In this document: piece after piece, positions 42,517 to 51,680 of the stretch
Layout of the letters: every line of letters starts with the position of its first letter
Numbering within the stretch: the first letter of the stretch is position 1
NCBI RefSeq assembly: GCF_900129765.1
Contig: NZ_FQWU01000002.1
Location: forward strand, 372,001-436,000
Reading direction: 5' to 3'
Source of the DNA: Massilia sp. CF038
GTDB lineage: Bacteria > Pseudomonadota > Gammaproteobacteria > Burkholderiales > Burkholderiaceae_D
Length of the DNA: 64,000 nucleotides
The notes under the pieces: model-generated
Databases searched by the model: none
What the model was told of the DNA's origin: nothing
The model's input: the letters and a program-made list of their open reading frames with translations, nothing else
Made by a program: the position numbers and the translations under genes

Positions 42517-43620
42517 TCAAGGCCTGCTTGCGCTGACGGCCTGGGTGAGCGCCCCGGGGAAAATCATGCTGAGATTACGGTGCCAGTTGGCCAGCGACGA
42601 GGCCGCTACATACACCAGATCCTTGGGATGGAGCTCGAACGATTCAGCCATCGCCAGGGCGCCCGCCTGACGCGCATCGAGCTGAAACACGCGCGTGCCT
42701 TCGCTGCTTTTACGCACCACATAAATTTGCCTGGCGTCACCCGTGAGCGGGCTGATGCCGCCCGATTCGCCCAGCGCCTCATTGAGCGTCAGGCGCCCGT
42801 CGTGCATGGTCAGCGCCTTGGGCGCCACCACTTCCCCTGAGACAAAGACCTTGCTCTCGTCGCGCGAATGAACGCGCACCAGGTCGCCATGCGCGAGCAT
42901 CACATTGCCCGGATTGATGCCGCTTGCAACCAGCGCGCGCAAGTCGATCAGGTAGCGCGTGCCGCCACGCTCGAGCGCGATGCGGCTCTGGTCGGCGGTG
43001 GGCAGCACGCCGCCAGCGCGGTTGAGCGCTTCGGTCAGGGTCATGGGAATGTCGTTAATGGCCTGCAAGCCAGGCTGCCTGACTTCGCCATCGATATACA
43101 CGCGCTTGCTGCGGTAGGCCTGCACCCGCAAGGTGACATTGGGCGAAGCAATGTAACGTGCCAGGCGCCGCGTCAGCAGCATGCGCGCCTGCTCTTCGGT
43201 CAGGCCGGCCACGGTCAGCTCGCCTGCAAACGGAAACTGTACCCGCCCTTCGTGATCGACCACGAAGCCGGCCGGCGCCGGTGCCGGGCTCTCCATCGGG
43301 TTGCTTGCAGCGGCAATCCCCTGCCCCGCCAGTTCAGGATGATCCCAGACCACGATGGACAGGAGATCGCCGCTGCCGATCGTATATGGTGGCGGCGTCG
43401 GCACGACCAGGTGCGCGATGTCCTTGTTGATGTGCAGTTCGCGCTGGCGGCGCTCGGCTTCGATCAACTGCTCGGTGATGAGCTGGGTTGCCGGTCCGCC
43501 CGGCTCGGCCGGCAGGCCGGACTGGCGGCTCATGGGCCGGCTGGCACACGCCGTCAGGCAGCACGCCAGGAGGATGAGGGACAGACCGCGCAGGGCGTGC
43601 TCCCGCAATGGAATTTTCAT
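42517..43620 (-). CDS. Wza-like polysaccharide export lipoprotein
   Basis: A 367-residue outer-membrane lipoprotein. The lipobox CCLTAC is at residues 18-23 (acylated Cys 23) after a signal peptide. A Poly_export domain (YTIGSGDLLSIVVWDHPELA, then VDHEGRVQFPFAGELTVAGL) and SLBB repeats (VYIDGEVRQPGLQ, KVFVSGEVVAPKAL) follow, as in Wza/GumB/KpsD. It forms the outer-membrane exit channel for the polymer with the adjacent Wzc-like protein. ATG 43620 gives the normal signal; GTG 43641 would add seven residues. Confidence 0.93.
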   Translation of the reverse strand: MKIPLREHALRGLSLILLACCLTACASRPMSRQSGLPAEPGGPATQLITEQLIEAERRQRELHINKDIAHLVVPTPPPYTIGSGDLLSIVVWDHPELAGQGIAAASNPMESPAPAPAGFVVDHEGRVQFPFAGELTVAGLTEEQARMLLTRRLARYIASPNVTLRVQAYRSKRVYIDGEVRQPGLQAINDIPMTLTEALNRAGGVLPTADQSRIALERGGTRYLIDLRALVASGINPGNVMLAHGDLVRVHSRDESKVFVSGEVVAPKALTMHDGRLTLNEALGESGGISPLTGDARQIYVVRKSSEGTRVFQLDARQAGALAMAESFELHPKDLVYVAASSLANWHRNLSMIFPGALTQAVSASRP

Positions 43621-43800
43621 GATGGTTGCCAAATTAAACACTGTCTGATCCAGAGTAAGGGAGCAGGCATGGCTCGACTTTGGCGTGGATCAAACGCTTG
43701 GCGCGGCGAACTCGAGTGTGAAATGGTCTGATGTGCGCGATGCAAGATGCCGGGTCAGGCTGGCGACCCGGGACCTTCCGCGGGGAATCGAGCGCTGACG

Positions 43801-45714
43801 CTAGCGCAATTCTTCCAGCAGTTTGAGCTTGTCATCGAAGCGCCAGACACGGCGGATCTCGATCACGTCGTAGCGCTGCGCAATTTGCGACGGGAACGGG
43901 GAATAGCGGGCGTTGACCCGCACGATGCGGCGAACCGCCTCGTCCATGTCGGCGCGGCCGCTGGAGATGATGATGGTGACATCTTCCACGGTGCCATCGC
44001 TGCGCACGGCAACACTGACCAGCGGATCGGTCTTGTCTTCATCGGCCCAGGCGCGCGGATAGTTGATGCCACCGTTGCGTTCGATTTTCTGGCGCCAGCT
44101 TTCCACATACATGCGCAACGGCAGATCGCGTTCGTTGGCACCAACGGCGACGCGGCGCCCCTCGCGCAGTGGCGGCGGCGTGCGCGGCGGATCCCCGCGC
44201 AACACGTCGAGTCCTTTGACCAGGTCGCGCGCGCGGTTGGCCGCATCGCTGCCGAGCATATTGCGTGGAATTTGCGGCCCGCCAGTGCCGCCGGCACCGG
44301 GGCCTTTGCCTTCGGTGCCGCTACCGCTGGACGGGGTGCCCGCAGGTGCGGTGCCGCGTGGCTGTCCTGCCTGCTGGGCCGCCTGCTGAGCGGCCTTTTG
44401 TGCAGCCTGGTCAGCGCGCTGCTGGTCCGCTTTCTGCTGATCGGCACGCTGCTGCGCGGCCCTTTCCTGGGCGGCCCTTTCCTGAGCAGCCTTTTCCTGG
44501 GCGGCCCTTTCCTGGGCGGCCCTTTCCTGCTCGATCTTCTGTTGCTCGGCTTTCTGTTGCTCGGCTTTCTGCTGCTCGGCTTTCTGCTGCTCGATCCGCT
44601 GCTGCTCGAGTTTTTGTTGCTCCAGCTTTTGCTGATCGAGTTTTTGCTGATCGAGTTTTTGCTGATCGAGCTTCTGGCGCTCCAGTTTTTGCTGTTCGAG
44701 CTTCTGCTGTTCCAGTTTCTGCTGTTCTTGTTTCTGCTGCTCGAGCTTCTGTTGCTGCAACTTCTGCTGCTCAAGTTGTTGCAGCTCGACTTTCTGTTGC
44801 TCTATCCTTTTTTCGTCGGCCTTTTGCTGATCTGCCTTCGTCTGTTGGAGTCGCTGCTGTTCAAGCTGTTGCTGTGCCAACTTTTCCTGGTCCAGGCGCT
44901 GCTGCGCAAGACGCGCCTGTTCCAGTTTCTGCTGCTCGGCCTTTGCCTGCGCGATCTGTTGTGCAGCGACCAGGTCGGACTGCTTGCGCTCGTCGTCCAA
45001 TTTGGCTTGTTCGGCCAGCGCCAGCTGTTTTTGCAACCTCTCCTGCTCGGCCGCTTTGCGCGCTGCCTCCTGCTCCGCCAGCTTGGCCTCCTCAGCCAGT
45101 TTGCGCGCTTCCGCCTCCTCGGCGGCCTTGATCAAGCCTGCCTTGGCAGCAGCCGCTTCGGCGGCAGCGCTGGTCTCGGCATCGCCGTCGTCTTCGCCAT
45201 GACGTGATTTCGCCAGATCAAGCGTCTTTTCTTCGGCCTCTTCCGGCCGTTCCAGCGGCACAGTAAAGTCGTTGCGCACATTGTCCTGGGTAATGACGCG
45301 CGCAGGTTCGACCACGGTATCGCGTGCAGGCACCGGCGGGCTGATGCGGCGGGCACGGCGCGGTTTGTCTTTCCTGACGGCTGGGCGGGCTTTGGGCGGC
45401 GGCGCAGGGGCAGGCGCCGCTTCCACCACGGGATTGACCAGGCGCATGCCAGTCGTTGCCAATGGCTTCGATGGCAATGGTGCTGGCGTATCGGGCACAG
45501 CGGCGGGAACGGGCTCCGGCACCGGGGCCGCAGGCGGCGCGGGTGCGATGCGCACGGTCAGCGGCGGCGCGGCGCCCTGCAAGCCCAGATTCGTGACCCC
45601 GAACTGCAACAGCAACAGCAAAGCGTGCAGCAGCAGCGACACCAGCAAGCCCCAGGCGAGGCGCCGGTCGGCCTGACTGGCGGATGACGCGCGCTGAACT
45701 GCTGGTGATGCCAT
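43801..45714 (-). CDS. TonB-family protein with long pentapeptide-repeat coil
   Basis: A 637-residue protein with one N-terminal helix (WGLLVSLLLHALLLLLQFGV, residues about 20-39), a Pro-rich part, and a very long Glu/Gln/Lys-rich coil (about 170-440). A C-terminal TonB-like domain follows (INYPRAW, LVSVAVRSDGTVEDVTII, VNARYSPFP, IEIRRVWRF). The coil contains runs of LEQQK, LDQQK, AEQQK and AQERA units encoded by 15-base repeats. It spans the periplasm like TonB or TolA and may energise an outer-membrane partner. It lies 160 bases from the Wza-like gene; a link to polysaccharide export is only inferred. Confidence 0.75.
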   Translation of the reverse strand: MASPAVQRASSASQADRRLAWGLLVSLLLHALLLLLQFGVTNLGLQGAAPPLTVRIAPAPPAAPVPEPVPAAVPDTPAPLPSKPLATTGMRLVNPVVEAAPAPAPPPKARPAVRKDKPRRARRISPPVPARDTVVEPARVITQDNVRNDFTVPLERPEEAEEKTLDLAKSRHGEDDGDAETSAAAEAAAAKAGLIKAAEEAEARKLAEEAKLAEQEAARKAAEQERLQKQLALAEQAKLDDERKQSDLVAAQQIAQAKAEQQKLEQARLAQQRLDQEKLAQQQLEQQRLQQTKADQQKADEKRIEQQKVELQQLEQQKLQQQKLEQQKQEQQKLEQQKLEQQKLERQKLDQQKLDQQKLDQQKLEQQKLEQQRIEQQKAEQQKAEQQKAEQQKIEQERAAQERAAQEKAAQERAAQERAAQQRADQQKADQQRADQAAQKAAQQAAQQAGQPRGTAPAGTPSSGSGTEGKGPGAGGTGGPQIPRNMLGSDAANRARDLVKGLDVLRGDPPRTPPPLREGRRVAVGANERDLPLRMYVESWRQKIERNGGINYPRAWADEDKTDPLVSVAVRSDGTVEDVTIIISSGRADMDEAVRRIVRVNARYSPFPSQIAQRYDVIEIRRVWRFDDKLKLLEELR

Positions 45715-45794
45715 AAAACCTTCTATTGGGGAGATCGCCCCCGAATTCTAAGCGAAAAGATTGCGCACGGTTGAATTTATAGGAGGAAAACTGA

Positions 45795-45836
45795 GTGCGC
45801 CAAGCAATACATGCCCGCGCTATGATGCTGCAATGA
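45795..45836 (+). CDS. Possible 13-aa leader peptide before the solute-binding protein
   Basis: A GTG-started 14-codon frame lies behind a very strong AGGAGG (45781-45786, eight bases upstream), and its TGA overlaps the ATG of the next gene (ATGA). The 13-residue peptide is unremarkable. Without it, the strong Shine-Dalgarno would sit 47 bases too far upstream of the solute-binding protein. Translational coupling is a reasonable reading, but the peptide is not shown to exist. Confidence 0.35.
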   Translation: MRQAIHARAMMLQ

Positions 45837-46564
45837 AGACTGGCTTCCTGTTATTTTCACTTTTGGGCATGTCGGGCCCGGTCTGGGCCGACACGCTGAC
45901 CTTTGCCGTTTCGACTGGCAGCGCCATGCCAATGACGCAATTTCACGGTGAAATGCTGAGCTCGGGATTGCTGAAGGATTTTGGCGATGCTCTGGCGCTG
46001 GAGCTAAAGCTTGAGCCACGTTACCTGAATTTGCCGCGTAAACGGGTCGAGGCCGCATTGCTTGATGGACAAGCGGACTTATTATGCGATTTACGGCCTG
46101 AATGGCTGGACCGCAAGGGCTGGCTGTGGACCGGTACGGTTTTCTCGAACAATATGATCGTTGTCAGCCGTATCGATACCGCGACCTTGCCCGCGCTGTC
46201 CGGCCTGAGCGGGCAACGGGTCGGCACCCTGCTCGGCTACCGTTATCCCGAGATGGAGCAAGCGCTGGGACGCAGTTTTGCGCGCGACGATGCCGCCAGC
46301 GACGATCTGAATACCAGCAAGCTGCTCGGGAAACGCTTCAATTACATGGTGTCGAACTCGCTTTATTTCGACTATCAACGCATGGTCCATCCCCAGAGCG
46401 CCCAGCTCAACCCAGCCGTGCTGACAGTGCGTTCGTTCGACACCTTCTGTGCGCTGCCGCCCCGCGGCAAGCTGCAGTTGGACCGGGTCAACCGCGCCAT
46501 TATTGCGCTTCGTCAGCGCGGTACCATGCGTGCCATTTACGAGCGCTACCGGCCCTCACGCTAG
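45833..46564 (+). CDS. Periplasmic solute-binding protein (family 3-like)
   Basis: A 243-residue secreted protein with a signal peptide (KTGFLLFSLLGMSGPVWA, cleavage near residue 19). A two-lobe substrate-binding fold follows, as in extracellular solute-binding proteins of family 3: LTFAVSTGSAMPMTQF, RVEAALLDGQADLLCDL, LSGQRVGTLLGYRYPEMEQAL and RAIIALRQRGTMRAIYERY. The usual ligand is an amino acid or other small polar solute. No permease or ATPase gene lies beside it, so it is an orphan and may serve a sensory system. The ATG at 45833 is the conventional start. Confidence 0.78.
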   Translation: MKTGFLLFSLLGMSGPVWADTLTFAVSTGSAMPMTQFHGEMLSSGLLKDFGDALALELKLEPRYLNLPRKRVEAALLDGQADLLCDLRPEWLDRKGWLWTGTVFSNNMIVVSRIDTATLPALSGLSGQRVGTLLGYRYPEMEQALGRSFARDDAASDDLNTSKLLGKRFNYMVSNSLYFDYQRMVHPQSAQLNPAVLTVRSFDTFCALPPRGKLQLDRVNRAIIALRQRGTMRAIYERYRPSR

Positions 46565-46688
46565 TGCCCCGGCTTGTCGGGCATCAAGGTCACTCCCAGG
46601 TCCCCAATTAGTATGGATTGATGCTTCGTCAGGCGCCGGGCGTGGGCATTCGGCACGGCCACCTGAAATGCCACCGGACATCGCCGCC

Positions 46689-48041
46689 ATGACCAATCAG
46701 CTCAAGTTCGTCAACCATGCCAGTTTTTATATTGCCAACGGCGAAAGCTTGCTGCTGGTCGATCCCTGGGTGGAAGGGACCGTGTTTAACAACGGTTGGC
46801 GCCTGCTGGACAGCACAACGTCCAACGCGGGCCTGATTGGCGAGCTGGCAGCGCGCAAATGCAATACCTTCATCTGGTTTTCACACGAACATCCCGATCA
46901 CTTTTCCATCACCTTCATCCAGAAACTCAAGCAAGCGTTTCCAGGCAAAGTAACCATGCTGTACCAGCAAACCAGGGACCGCCGGGTACTCGCCTTCCTC
47001 AAGAAAAATGGCTTCGACGTCATTGAATGCGCCCCCGGCATTACCATCACGCTTGACCGCAAGCTGTCCATTACCGTGTATCCCTTTGCCGAAGGCGATT
47101 CGTATTGCCTGATCCAATCGGGCAAACGGTTCATCCTCAATTTGAATGACTGCCCGGTATCGACCCAGGCCTTGTGCCGGAAGGTGCGCACAAGCATCGC
47201 GCCCGTCACCGACAAGATTGATATTCTCTTCACGCAGTTCGGCTATGCCAACTGGGTCGGCAACCCTTTCGAGCCAGGCTTGCGCAGGCGCGCCGCAGCC
47301 GAAAAGCGTGAGCGCATCAGTTTGCAAATGCGCACCCTGGCGCCGGGCCTGACGATTCCGTTTGCCTCGTTCGTGGCATTTTGCAGCATCGAAAACAGCT
47401 ACCTGAACGACTATCAAAACTCGGCTTACACCATTCGGCAGTGGTCCAGTCTGTCGCAAGACACCGAGAACCTGCGGTTCATGAAGCCGGGCGACAGTGT
47501 CGATCTGGATCACGCCACAGCCGGCAATACAGTCCGCATGAGCCAGGCGGCGGTGGCGCATTGGGAGCAGTTAGGATGCATGACACGCCCTTTGTTGCCG
47601 CCTGAACCGAGCGCCAGTCTGGCCGACCTGAAAGCGGCATTTACCCGTTACCGCAAAGTCATCGCCGCCCACCTCCCGCTGCTGCCGCATGCGTTGGAGC
47701 GTCTCGGCCTGATCAAGCCGCTCCGGATTCACTTTCCGGATTTGCGTTTGAGCGTCAGGTTTTCTTACGTGTCGGGCTATATCGCTTTACCGCCAGGTAG
47801 CGCATTTGATATCTCGATGAGTTCAAGCAGCGCCGTGTTCATGTTTACGAACGAATATGGGTTTAACACCACGCACGTCAACGGGCGCTTTCGTACCGCC
47901 AACAACACGGCGCTGTTGCGCTTCTTTCGGTTTTTTATGCCGCAAAATATGGTTCGTCAGGGCTATGGCATCCGCCATCCGCTTGCCACCGCCACCCGCC
48001 TTGCCGGCAACGTGCTGGGACGCCTGCGCGCCGGGGCCTGA
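46689..48041 (+). CDS. MBL-fold metallohydrolase
   Basis: A 450-residue cytoplasmic protein with the metallo-beta-lactamase metal motif FSHEHPDHFS (H66, H68, D70, H71), preceded by ESLLLVDPWVEG. Later His and Asp residues complete the metal site (NLNDCPVS, near residue 157). The C-terminal 250 residues have no family I recognise and include ALPPGSAFDISMSSSSAVFMF. The substrate is unknown. The start at 46689 is the best-fitting ATG; 46668 is in frame but lacks a better site. Confidence 0.75.
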   Translation: MTNQLKFVNHASFYIANGESLLLVDPWVEGTVFNNGWRLLDSTTSNAGLIGELAARKCNTFIWFSHEHPDHFSITFIQKLKQAFPGKVTMLYQQTRDRRVLAFLKKNGFDVIECAPGITITLDRKLSITVYPFAEGDSYCLIQSGKRFILNLNDCPVSTQALCRKVRTSIAPVTDKIDILFTQFGYANWVGNPFEPGLRRRAAAEKRERISLQMRTLAPGLTIPFASFVAFCSIENSYLNDYQNSAYTIRQWSSLSQDTENLRFMKPGDSVDLDHATAGNTVRMSQAAVAHWEQLGCMTRPLLPPEPSASLADLKAAFTRYRKVIAAHLPLLPHALERLGLIKPLRIHFPDLRLSVRFSYVSGYIALPPGSAFDISMSSSSAVFMFTNEYGFNTTHVNGRFRTANNTALLRFFRFFMPQNMVRQGYGIRHPLATATRLAGNVLGRLRAGA

Positions 48042-48073
48042 CGCGCACAAAAAAACGCGGTACGATGACGCAC

Positions 48074-48760
48074 ATGTGCGCCAATTACACTCCCAGCAAA
48101 CGCGAAGCCTTCAGTCACCATTACGGCCTGGAACGTGCGGCATTCGACTTCCCGCCTGAATCGTTCCCTGGTTACGTCGCGCCCGTGTTGCGCGAATCGC
48201 GCGAGGTGGCGGGCGAGATGGAATGCATACCCGCCGTGTTTGGCATGGTACCGCATTGGGCCGACATGAAGCTGGCCCGCCAAACCTATAACGCGCGTAC
48301 CGAAACGGTCGCCACCAAGCCGTCGTTTCGCAATGCATGGAAACGCAATCAGTTCTGCATTGTCCCCGCGGAGAATTTTTATGAGCCGAACTATGCCAGC
48401 GGCAAGGCCGTGCGCTGGCGCATCGAACATGCCGATGCGCAGCCCTTGAGCATTGCGGGGATCTGGGAATGGAAGGCTGAAGGTCCGGACGGCTTACCCG
48501 TACTGTCATTTTCGATGCTGACGATCAATGCAGACAGCCACCCGCTGATGATGCAATTTCACAAGCCTGGTGACGAAAAGCGCATGCTGGTTCTGCTGGA
48601 ACCGGACCAGTATCAAGGGTGGCTTGAGGGCGCGCTTGTCAACGATGATGCGGTCTATCAGCCCTACCCTGCCGAACGACTGGTCGCCTGCGCCGACCCG
48701 TTGCCACCGCGCAGCAAGAGCAAAGATCCACAGGGTTCGCTGGAACTAAAAGCTGCCTGA
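48074..48760 (+). CDS. SRAP-domain protein (HMCES/YedK type)
   Basis: A 228-residue protein of the SRAP family, which cross-links to abasic sites in single-stranded DNA through its N-terminal Cys after Met removal. The sequence starts MCANYTPSKRE, so Cys2 is correctly placed only with the ATG at 48074, not the upstream 48065. Family motifs follow: YNARTETVATKPSFRNAW, CIVPAENFYEP (with the catalytic Glu), and MMQFHKPGDEKRM (with the His). It protects abasic sites during replication. Confidence 0.93.
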   Translation: MCANYTPSKREAFSHHYGLERAAFDFPPESFPGYVAPVLRESREVAGEMECIPAVFGMVPHWADMKLARQTYNARTETVATKPSFRNAWKRNQFCIVPAENFYEPNYASGKAVRWRIEHADAQPLSIAGIWEWKAEGPDGLPVLSFSMLTINADSHPLMMQFHKPGDEKRMLVLLEPDQYQGWLEGALVNDDAVYQPYPAERLVACADPLPPRSKSKDPQGSLELKAA

Positions 48761-48858
48761 ACAAAGGGCCTGTCCTACACGGGAACAAGGTGTGTGCTGA
48801 CGGTGCCCACCTGGGTTTGGCGCGACCATGACGCTTGCTTTTACACTGGAGCGAGATC

Positions 48859-49185
48859 ATGCATGGCGCACACGATACAGGACACGAACAATCGATTGGC
48901 AGCGATAGTCCGCAGGCGGTCGACGGTATTGCTGGTACCCATGCGGGAACGCAGGAACCTGCTGGGGCGCACGTGGATGCGGGTACGCCTTCGCCAGGCA
49001 AGCCGCCAGAAGATCAGGCAGATTCAGCCGAGCCAGGCAAGGCGCGCGCTATTCGAAATACGACCGCTGCCGCAACCGGGTCGATGACGGCGTTCCCCCA
49101 TCAACGTGGCTTTAACGGTTCCGTCATTCGAGGCGGAAAGGCAGTGAGCGTATTCACGGGCTGCGGCTCGATCGGGCGGCGCTGA
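48859..49185 (+). CDS. Doubtful small acidic protein
   Basis: A 108-codon frame with GGAGCGAG seven bases before ATG. The product is of low complexity (Gly, Ala, Glu, Asp, His), hydrophilic, and shows no signal or domain. Its last 85 bases overlap the convergent DUF4386 gene. The ribosome-binding site is its main support; codon use is not clearly that of its neighbours. It may be a chance frame. Confidence 0.3.
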   Translation: MHGAHDTGHEQSIGSDSPQAVDGIAGTHAGTQEPAGAHVDAGTPSPGKPPEDQADSAEPGKARAIRNTTAAATGSMTAFPHQRGFNGSVIRGGKAVSVFTGCGSIGRR

Positions 49186-49880
49186 CTCTGGCGCTGGGCC
49201 CCCATGATGAGCAGCCACAAGCCGATGGCGATCTCGCCCACGGCTGCCGGCATGCTTGCATAGTTGCCCATAAAGCTGTGCTTGTAATTCGCGACAAGCA
49301 CGACGCCGCCCAGATCCACCAGATAAGCGACACAGCCAAACATCAGCAAGATACCTAAAAACTTCGGCAATACCCCCGATTTGAAGACCAGATAGCCGAA
49401 CGGTGCCAGCCACAATCCCCAGAATAACTTGCTCACTAACAAACCGCTGGCATACTGGTCCAGCGCGAGCACAATCTTGGCGCTGAGCTGTCGCGGTGAA
49501 TAGATGTGCAAGAGATTCGCATCATTTAATAACGACAGCACTTCAAACTGATGGCGCAGATTGCTAAGTGCAATCGGAACACTGAGCAAAGCAAACGTCA
49601 CCATCAGCGCGCCAGCATAGCGTCCGTAGCCGGACAATAAACGGTACAGCACGAGTGGCAGGAGGAAAAAAGCCGTGTAGCACAGGACGGACGCCATCAT
49701 GCCCAGGCGGTACAGGGTTTCGTCCTCGTGCAAACTGCGCACGATCTGCAGAGCGTTGCCGCGCAGGCCAAGGCCGGCCGGCACATATACCAGGCTGAAC
49801 AAGCTAGTGATCACCACAATCAGATAAAGCAAACCGGCAAGTCTTGCAGTCTTGTTATTCGGCTGATCAGTGTTTAGCAT
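49101..49880 (-). CDS. DUF4386 family membrane protein
   Basis: A 259-residue protein with about seven membrane helices. It has the DUF4386 pattern: TARLAGLLYLIVVITSLFS at the N-terminus, then ETLYRLGMMASVLCYTAFFLLP, then FWGLWLAPFGYLVFKSG, where the W-L-x-P-x-G motif is typical. No function is known for the family. It is transcribed alone. Confidence 0.85.
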   Translation of the reverse strand: MLNTDQPNNKTARLAGLLYLIVVITSLFSLVYVPAGLGLRGNALQIVRSLHEDETLYRLGMMASVLCYTAFFLLPLVLYRLLSGYGRYAGALMVTFALLSVPIALSNLRHQFEVLSLLNDANLLHIYSPRQLSAKIVLALDQYASGLLVSKLFWGLWLAPFGYLVFKSGVLPKFLGILLMFGCVAYLVDLGGVVLVANYKHSFMGNYASMPAAVGEIAIGLWLLIMGAQRQSQRRPIEPQPVNTLTAFPPRMTEPLKPR

Positions 49881-49971
49881 GGCAATGTAGCTGGCACAAA
49901 CGATAAGATATGTGGTTGAGGTAGCAAGATAAGCCCCCCACTATAGCCGATCTTGGGCAACATCGCTAAAA

Positions 49972-50014
49972 AAATAACAAAGGCCGGAGCCTGCAAGAAA
50001 CAGACTCCGGCCTT
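49972..50014 (-). terminator. Terminator of the chitinase gene
   Basis: A GC-rich hairpin with arms AAGGCCGGAG...CTCCGGCCTT (about 49979-50014) is followed on the - strand by a run of T (AAAAAAATAAC in the + text at about 49966-49977). It lies 26 bases after the chitinase stop. Confidence 0.75.
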
Positions 50015-50039
50015 CCGGCACGGCAAGGTACGCTTTTGC

Positions 50040-51680
50040 TTACGGCAAGGTCTTCAGGGTCGCCTTGACGGGAGCCGAGAAGTTGTAGCCGTCATGCTTG
50101 TCCCAGTTGATCGACCAGGTCATTACGCCGCGGAACTCCGGATAGGCTTTCACCGGTTTGATCGTGCCGCAATTGAGCAATTGTGTCAGACACTTGAGCG
50201 CATTATTCACGTTTGTCGTGGTGGTGAAGCCTGAGCCAGCCGAGCTTGGGCCAGACGGCACACCAAAGCCGACCTGATCCGGACGCAAACCTGCAAAGTT
50301 GTTGCCGCCGTAGGTAAAGCCCTCGATCAGCATCTTGGCCGTGGCCACCAGCTGATCGGTCGAACCAGCGGTGAGCGCACCGCTCGAGTACGGCGTGTAG
50401 ATATTGCCGTTGTTGTAGTACTGCGGGTGCAAGATCGTCAGCTCGTTACGCAAGGCATTGATGATCGGAATGTACGCGCCCCAGATCGAGCCATAACTGG
50501 TGAACCCGCCTTCCACGTAGACCCATTCTGGCGCCATGGACAGATAGAAGCTGGCGCCAACCTTGGCTTTCAAATTCTTGACTGCAATCGGCAAGTAGGT
50601 CTGGATCGCCGCGCCCTGCGAGACGCCGTTTTCGAGATCGAGGTCGATCCCGTCAAAGCCGTACTTGGTGATGATCGCGTACAAGGAATTGGTGAAATTG
50701 GTCGCCTCGGCAGTCGACCCGACAGAGACCGAGCCATTCTGCCCGCCCAGCGAGAGAATCACCTTCTTGCCGGCCGCTTTCTTGGCCTTGATATCGGCAA
50801 TGAACTGGGCTTCACTGCCCGCGTTCGGATCAAGTGTAAAGCTGACGTTACCGTTGCCCGCATTGTCGGCAAACGACACGACGATGACGTCCCAGTCATT
50901 GCTGACCTGTCCAATCGGGTAAGTATTACCAGCCGGATTGGTGAAGTTATGCCAGTAGCCAACCAGCGCGTGCTTGGCCAGACCTGGGGTTGGCGTTGGG
51001 GTTGGGGTTGGCGTCGGCGTCGGGGTCGGCGTTGGGGTCGGGGTCGGCGTTGGCGTTGGCGTTGGCGTTGGCGTTGGTGTAGGCGTCGTGCAATTGCCGC
51101 CGGCACCCCACAAGGTTGGCGAGTCCTTCGGATTCCAATTCGTGCCCACGTACGCGGTATGGGTAACAAGGGCCGTGTACGACACGCCCAGATAGCTGAC
51201 AACTTTGCCAGCCGTGTAGGTAACGCCTTCCGCCCACACGGCGCAGGATGGCGTTGGTGTTGGTGTTGGCGTTGGTGTTGGTGTTGGCGTCGGTGTTGGT
51301 GTTGGTGTTGGTGTTGGTGTCGGGGTCGGCGTTGGCGTTGGCGTTGGCGTCGGGGTTGGGGTCGGTGTTGGCGTCGGGGTCGCGCCGCACGAGGTGCCTA
51401 CAGTCCAAGGCTTCCCACTACCTGCTGCGCCGCTATTGGTCGCAGGATTGTCGCCCTGGGTCCAGTAGGCGGCAGTGTAGTTCACGCCATTGTAGCTAAC
51501 GGTATTGCCGCCAGTGTAGACGGCGCTGCTGCTCCACGCGGCATAGCATACCGTTGTCTCGGCAAGCAATTTAGTTTGTTGATTCGATTGCGACGATTCG
51601 CCGCCGCAAGCCGCCAGTGTCCCGCCCACCAGGCCACAGATGAGGCTATTGATGATAGTCCTGTTCAATTTTGACTCCAT
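50040..51680 (-). CDS. GH18 chitinase lipoprotein with two chitin-binding modules
   Basis: A 546-residue enzyme that hydrolyses chitin beta-1,4 bonds. The signal ends in LAACGG (lipobox, Cys25), suggesting attachment to the outer membrane. Order: CBM5/12-like module (about 40-99, with [19 protein letters not shown] and YWTQGDNP), a Pro-Thr linker, a second module (about 146-198), a second Pro-Thr linker, then GH18 (about 235-546). The GH18 signature [10 protein letters not shown] at residues 341-350 carries catalytic E350. The linkers are encoded by six-base tandem repeats. The intergenic region upstream is AT-rich, so the gene may be part of an acquired segment. Confidence 0.92.
   Translation of the reverse strand: MESKLNRTIINSLICGLVGGTLAACGGESSQSNQQTKLLAETTVCYAAWSSSAVYTGGNTVSYNGVNYTAAYWTQGDNPATNSGAAGSGKPWTVGTSCGATPTPTPTPTPTPTPTPTPTPTPTPTPTPTPTPTPTPTPTPTPTPSCAVWAEGVTYTAGKVVSYLGVSYTALVTHTAYVGTNWNPKDSPTLWGAGGNCTTPTPTPTPTPTPTPTPTPTPTPTPTPTPTPTPTPGLAKHALVGYWHNFTNPAGNTYPIGQVSNDWDVIVVSFADNAGNGNVSFTLDPNAGSEAQFIADIKAKKAAGKKVILSLGGQNGSVSVGSTAEATNFTNSLYAIITKYGFDGIDLDLENGVSQGAAIQTYLPIAVKNLKAKVGASFYLSMAPEWVYVEGGFTSYGSIWGAYIPIINALRNELTILHPQYYNNGNIYTPYSSGALTAGSTDQLVATAKMLIEGFTYGGNNFAGLRPDQVGFGVPSGPSSAGSGFTTTTNVNNALKCLTQLLNCGTIKPVKAYPEFRGVMTWSINWDKHDGYNFSAPVKATLKTLP
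50994..51086. repeat. Hexanucleotide tandem repeat, linker 2 of the chitinase
   Basis: About 15 six-base units of GGCGTT and variants (GGGGTT, GGCGTC, GGGGTC), encoding Pro-Thr pairs of the second linker. The units vary only at the third codon positions, which preserves the dipeptide. Confidence 0.8.
51251..51385. repeat. Hexanucleotide tandem repeat, linker 1 of the chitinase
   Basis: About 22 six-base units of GGTGTT/GGCGTT type encoding Pro-Thr pairs of the first linker. It is longer than the second tract and differs in unit composition. Confidence 0.8.

Noticed and set aside
43747-45207. A 486-codon + strand frame rich in Leu opposite the TonB-family gene.
   Set aside because: It is the mirror of the Gln/Glu/Lys repeat codons; Leu-rich runs are exactly what CTG/CAG complementarity gives.
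48639-49001. A 120-codon - strand frame between the SRAP and DUF4386 genes.
   Set aside because: It overlaps the SRAP gene end, lacks a ribosome-binding site and has no recognisable domain.
50994-51385. Possible CRISPR array in the repeated region.
   Set aside because: Units are six bases without spacers and encode Pro-Thr linkers, so it is a coding tandem repeat.
50427-51674. A 415-codon + strand frame opposite the chitinase.
   Set aside because: Its Trp/Arg/Gly runs derive from the Pro-Thr repeat tracts. The chitinase has full GH18 and binding modules.
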